8,812 nucleotides of DNA from Bacteroides sp. GTDB lineage: Bacteria > Bacteroidota > Bacteroidia > Bacteroidales > Bacteroidaceae. The notes beneath the pieces were generated by a model, which saw nothing but the letters and a program-made list of their open reading frames with translations, ran no database searches and had not been told where the DNA came from. Shown here one piece after another: positions 5,913 to 8,812 of the stretch. Position 1 is the stretch's first letter. The number at the start of each line of letters is the position of its first letter. Position numbers and translations under genes: made by a program. The DNA is taken from the NCBI GenBank assembly GCA_030529405.1, contig JAUMWZ010000042.1, positions 1,395-10,206 on the forward strand, read 5' to 3'.

Positions 5913-7280
5913 TCAATCTTTTGTGTCTACAATGAGCTGAAGTTTCTTAGCACCCACTCTTGCGCTCAACCACTTGGTTATAGTGTTCTTTTCTTTGCTA
6001 GTAGGTATTGTGTCGAACTTCATCACAGCTATTGCCACAGTGTCTATCTTTTGAGTTTCTGTGTTTACTTCAAGAGTGTGCGCAATGGCTAGTGTCTTGA
6101 CGCTAGGGTATAGCACTTTCAGCTCTGGCACTATATTCTGCCCAATATCTTCAAGTTTCTTATACCTGCTCATATCCCTTTCTAACTGACTTATAACAAG
6201 TTGTTGGTCTTGCAACTTCTTCTCTGTGTTCTTGTAGAGGTCTTCAATTACGGTAGAAGTAATAGATTTCACGTCAATATTTCCTTTATTCATTCCATCT
6301 ACAATCAGTTTAGTGTCGCCAAGATTATAGTCTGACAGCTTTGCACGTGCTATATTGATAGACTCGTCAGGAACATCTTCTCCAATGAGAATAACCTTTA
6401 TCTCTTTATCTTCACTATTGATAGTTCTGTCAAGCACCTTAGTGTTTTCAAACGAAAGCTCTCTGTTTATGAACTTCTTAGCAGACGATTCGTAAAGCGC
6501 ATTCTTTACAATTCCAACAGTAAGATACATTGCCGGGCACATAGTGATAATCACTGCTGCAATGATGTATTGTCTTACTCGCTTCTCTCTCTTCTTATCT
6601 ACGAAGTTCTTACGGCTGAATTGCATCACACGCACTCCTATAAATGTAGACACACTAATGAAAAGTGAGTTGATGAAATAGAGATAGAACGCGCCCAAGA
6701 AGAAGTGTAGGTTTCCAGTTGCTATTCCGTATCCTGCCGTACAAAGCGGTGGCATAAGTGCAGTAGCTATGGCTACTCCCGGAATTACGTTACCTTTCTC
6801 CTTAACAGACAATGCTACGATTCCAGCCAAACCACCAAATAGAGCAATAAGAACATCATATATGTTTGGAGATGTACGTGCCAAAAGCTCTGATTGAGCC
6901 TCTGCTATCGGCGTAAGAGTGAAGTATATCACTGCCGTGGCTATACTGAACACAGTCGTAACAAGATAACTCTTGAACGAACGCTTCATAAGTTCAAAGT
7001 CGTTTATACCCACTGACAACCCCATACCTATTATTGGTCCCATAAGTGGAGATATAAGCATGGCTCCGATGATAACAGCTGTGGAATTGACATTAAGACC
7101 TAGCGAGGCAATAAATATGGCAATGATAAGTATCCATATATTGGCACCTTTGAAATCAATACCCTTTTTTATTCGTTCTACTATGTCCCATTCGCTTTCT
7201 TTATCGTTTCTAAGGTCAAAGTAATCTCTGAAAAAAGCCAAAATCTGGCTACCTTTCTTTTGTTCTGTATTATTCTCCAT
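5913..7280 (-). CDS. DUF389 family membrane protein (TIGR00341 type)
   Basis: This 455-residue integral membrane protein belongs to the DUF389 family, whose biochemical function is unknown. After a hydrophilic N-terminus of about 45 residues come roughly seven hydrophobic segments: about 47-62, 66-90, 104-124, 140-158, 165-186, 192-215 and 237-256. The family's hallmark blocks are present: GLNVNSTAVIIGAMLISP (60-77) with LMGPIIGMG behind it, and PGVAIATALMPPLCTAGYG (166-184). The Gly/Pro-rich paired blocks look transporter-like, but no substrate can be named. The C-terminal 195 residues are soluble, with a probable coiled coil at about 345-378 (KNTEKKLQDQQLVISQLERD core). The ATG follows the flippase stop by 6 bp, so the two are co-transcribed. 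The start is supported by the operon spacing and the family's usual short cytoplasmic N-terminus. The reading frame is intact. Confidence 0.93.
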   Translation of the reverse strand: MENNTEQKKGSQILAFFRDYFDLRNDKESEWDIVERIKKGIDFKGANIWILIIAIFIASLGLNVNSTAVIIGAMLISPLMGPIIGMGLSVGINDFELMKRSFKSYLVTTVFSIATAVIYFTLTPIAEAQSELLARTSPNIYDVLIALFGGLAGIVALSVKEKGNVIPGVAIATALMPPLCTAGYGIATGNLHFFLGAFYLYFINSLFISVSTFIGVRVMQFSRKNFVDKKREKRVRQYIIAAVIITMCPAMYLTVGIVKNALYESSAKKFINRELSFENTKVLDRTINSEDKEIKVILIGEDVPDESINIARAKLSDYNLGDTKLIVDGMNKGNIDVKSITSTVIEDLYKNTEKKLQDQQLVISQLERDMSRYKKLEDIGQNIVPELKVLYPSVKTLAIAHTLEVNTETQKIDTVAIAVMKFDTIPTSKEKNTITKWLSARVGAKKLQLIVDTKD

Positions 7281-7286
7281 GTTGTG

Positions 7287-8738
7287 TTATTGTTTTCTTT
7301 TTACCAATTTGTTTATTATCGGGATTTTCCTCAAGGGTAAATCTCTTCTTACTACTAACGACACATATCCTAATAGTAATATTGTGTTGAATGATAGTCT
7401 TATAAATGTGTTTTCAAACTCTACTAACGAGGCGATAAGGTATATTGTAAGTGCAGACAGACCGTATATTGCTATCGACTTAATGTCGTAATTTATAGGG
7501 TAATATCTTTGTCCTACCACATAAGACAAGCACATTGCAATTCCATATCCAATAAGGCTTGCCCACGCACAAGCTATATATCCGTATTTAGGCACGAAAA
7601 TAATATTCAAAACTATAACTACAATACAAGCAGTTACAGAAAAAACTGCTCCCCAAATAGTTTTGTCTGTAAGTTTATACCAAAAGGATAGGTTGAAATA
7701 TATTCCCATGAACAGCTCGGCTATCATTATAATAGGCACAACAACAAGTCCTTCCCAATATGTTTGTCCTATGATGTATTTCAAAATGTCTATATACAAC
7801 ACCACGGCTAAGAATGCTAGCAATGAGAATATGATGAAATATTTCATTGCTTGAGCATACACGGTTTTGTTATTCTTATCTCTGCTCTTGCCAAACACTA
7901 TCGGCTCGTATGCAAACCTAAATGCTTGTGTAAACATAGCCATTACCATTGCCACCTTACTACTAGCTCCGTATATTCCAAGCTGAATATCTTTGGTTGC
8001 GGGGTCTGGATATATGTGTGGAAAAAGGATTTTGTCTGCCACCTGATTGAGCATTCCGGCAATGCCAAGAATAAGCATAGGCCATGAATATGATATAAGC
8101 TGTTTTATTAAAGCTATATCCAACTTGAAGCTAAACTCACGTATTTCAGCATACAAAGCAATAGTGACTACAGCCGTACAGATAAGATTTATTAGGAAAA
8201 CAACCCCTACATCTCTGCCACCCATAAACACAAAGTAGACAACGTTAAGAGTGATGCTTAGCACAATAAACAGCATCTTTAGCGCAGCAAACTTTAGTGC
8301 CTTCTTTTTATATCTGAGGTAAGAGAAAGGCAGTGCTTGAAATGCATCTAAGGCAACCACAATAAACATCATATATAGATATTGCGGATTGTCGGCATAG
8401 CCTAACACAGACGAAAGACCGTCAATAAACACCAAAGAAAGCAACAGAAACAGTCCCGCAAGAAACAACACCACTTGTATCGAAGCAGAATATACCTTGC
8501 GAGCATCATATCCCTCTTTGTTTGCAAACCTAAAGAAACCTGTTTCCATTCCAAAAGTGAGAATGACAAGCATCATCGCCACTATGGAGTATATGTTAGT
8601 CAGCACACCATAATCTCCAGTATCAGAGACCATGTAAATGGTATATAATGGGGTGAGAAGATAGTTCAAAAACTTGCCCAATATGCTGCTCACACCGTAT
8701 ATAACCGTATCTTTTGCCAAAGATTTCAAATCACCCAT
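7287..8738 (-). CDS. Oligosaccharide flippase family protein (Wzx/MVF-type membrane exporter)
   Basis: This 483-residue polytopic membrane protein is of the polysaccharide biosynthesis/flippase type (MOP superfamily), which moves lipid-linked sugar units across the inner membrane. Hydrophobic segments lie at about 11-36, 44-64, 85-108, 119-135, 152-172, 177-197, 214-234, 254-275, 298-320, 331-352, 362-382, 386-408, 421-438 and 449-463, giving 13-14 helices. The start SLAKDTVIYGVSSILGKFLN and the GIYGASSKVAMVMAMFTQAF stretch (254-273), followed by RFAYEPI, are typical of Bacteroidota members. A basic tail ends the protein. The substrate cannot be told from sequence; O-antigen, capsule or another glycan are all possible. 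No glycosyltransferase genes are visible, since the window ends 74 bp upstream. No Shine-Dalgarno site precedes the ATG. 22-bp-period repeats start about 8 bp upstream of it. It is the first visible gene of the leftward operon with the DUF389 gene. Confidence 0.9.
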   Translation of the reverse strand: MGDLKSLAKDTVIYGVSSILGKFLNYLLTPLYTIYMVSDTGDYGVLTNIYSIVAMMLVILTFGMETGFFRFANKEGYDARKVYSASIQVVLFLAGLFLLLSLVFIDGLSSVLGYADNPQYLYMMFIVVALDAFQALPFSYLRYKKKALKFAALKMLFIVLSITLNVVYFVFMGGRDVGVVFLINLICTAVVTIALYAEIREFSFKLDIALIKQLISYSWPMLILGIAGMLNQVADKILFPHIYPDPATKDIQLGIYGASSKVAMVMAMFTQAFRFAYEPIVFGKSRDKNNKTVYAQAMKYFIIFSLLAFLAVVLYIDILKYIIGQTYWEGLVVVPIIMIAELFMGIYFNLSFWYKLTDKTIWGAVFSVTACIVVIVLNIIFVPKYGYIACAWASLIGYGIAMCLSYVVGQRYYPINYDIKSIAIYGLSALTIYLIASLVEFENTFIRLSFNTILLLGYVSLVVRRDLPLRKIPIINKLVKRKQ

Positions 8739-8746
8739 TGCGAAAA

Positions 8747-8812
8747 ATATACTGTTTTGATTTACAAACTATATATAGTCTATTTCTAAGTTATATATAC
8801 TCAACTTTCAAA
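8747..8812 (-). repeat. Array of 22-bp units of the same family, upstream of the flippase start
   Basis: Read on the minus strand, units start at 8812, 8790 and 8768, again exactly 22 bp apart. The first two each agree with array A unit 2 (5393-5414) at 17 of 22 positions. The 14-mer CTATATATAGTTTG occurs identically at 8778-8765 (minus) and 5405-5418 (plus). The third unit starts TTTG and keeps TATAT shifted by one or two bases. The array runs off the right edge, so its full length is unknown. It ends about 8 bp before the flippase ATG and may overlap that gene's promoter and leader. Confidence 0.75.

Noticed and set aside
5832..6092. 86-codon plus-strand frame starting with TTG
   Set aside because: It lies mostly antisense to the clearly coding 3' part of the DUF389 gene, has a Cys/His/Tyr-rich composition unlike a real protein, and has no recognisable family.

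Overview
The window reads as chromosomal DNA of a low-GC member of the Bacteroidota, most likely the order Bacteroidales. Three things point there. The gene order murC-ftsQ-ftsA-ftsZ-YqeY is the Bacteroidota form of the division and cell-wall cluster. The coding starts have A-rich leaders instead of Shine-Dalgarno sequences. An intergenic promoter fits the Bacteroidota -7 consensus TAnnTTTG. The genus cannot be fixed from the sequence alone.

Bases 1-5008 (+ strand) are the 3' end of the cluster: murC (cut by the left edge), ftsQ, ftsA, ftsZ and a GatB/YqeY-family gene. They are closely spaced and all rightward, so they probably form one operon, closed by a strong intrinsic terminator at 5052-5092. 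MurC makes UDP-MurNAc-L-Ala for peptidoglycan. FtsZ forms the Z-ring, FtsA ties it to the membrane, and FtsQ is a membrane-anchored part of the divisome. ftsA and ftsZ share a nearly identical 19-nt leader at the same distance from their start codons.

Bases 5009-5912 are an unusually long tail-to-tail intergenic region. It holds a 16-bp palindrome, the terminator, a block of degenerate tandem repeats with an exact 22-bp period (5371-5546), and a promoter plus intrinsic terminator on the minus strand. That last pair would make an untranslated RNA of roughly 90-95 nt. No protein gene is supported here.

Bases 5913-8738 (- strand) are a two-gene operon with a 6-bp gap: an oligosaccharide flippase-type membrane protein, then a DUF389 membrane protein. 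The right edge (8747-8812), directly upstream of the flippase start, carries the same 22-bp-period repeat family in the opposite orientation.

The protein genes belong to well-known families; I see no new multi-gene system. The parts worth a second look are the 22-bp repeat family, the candidate small RNA, the matched ftsA/ftsZ leaders and the altered GTP-binding signature of FtsZ.
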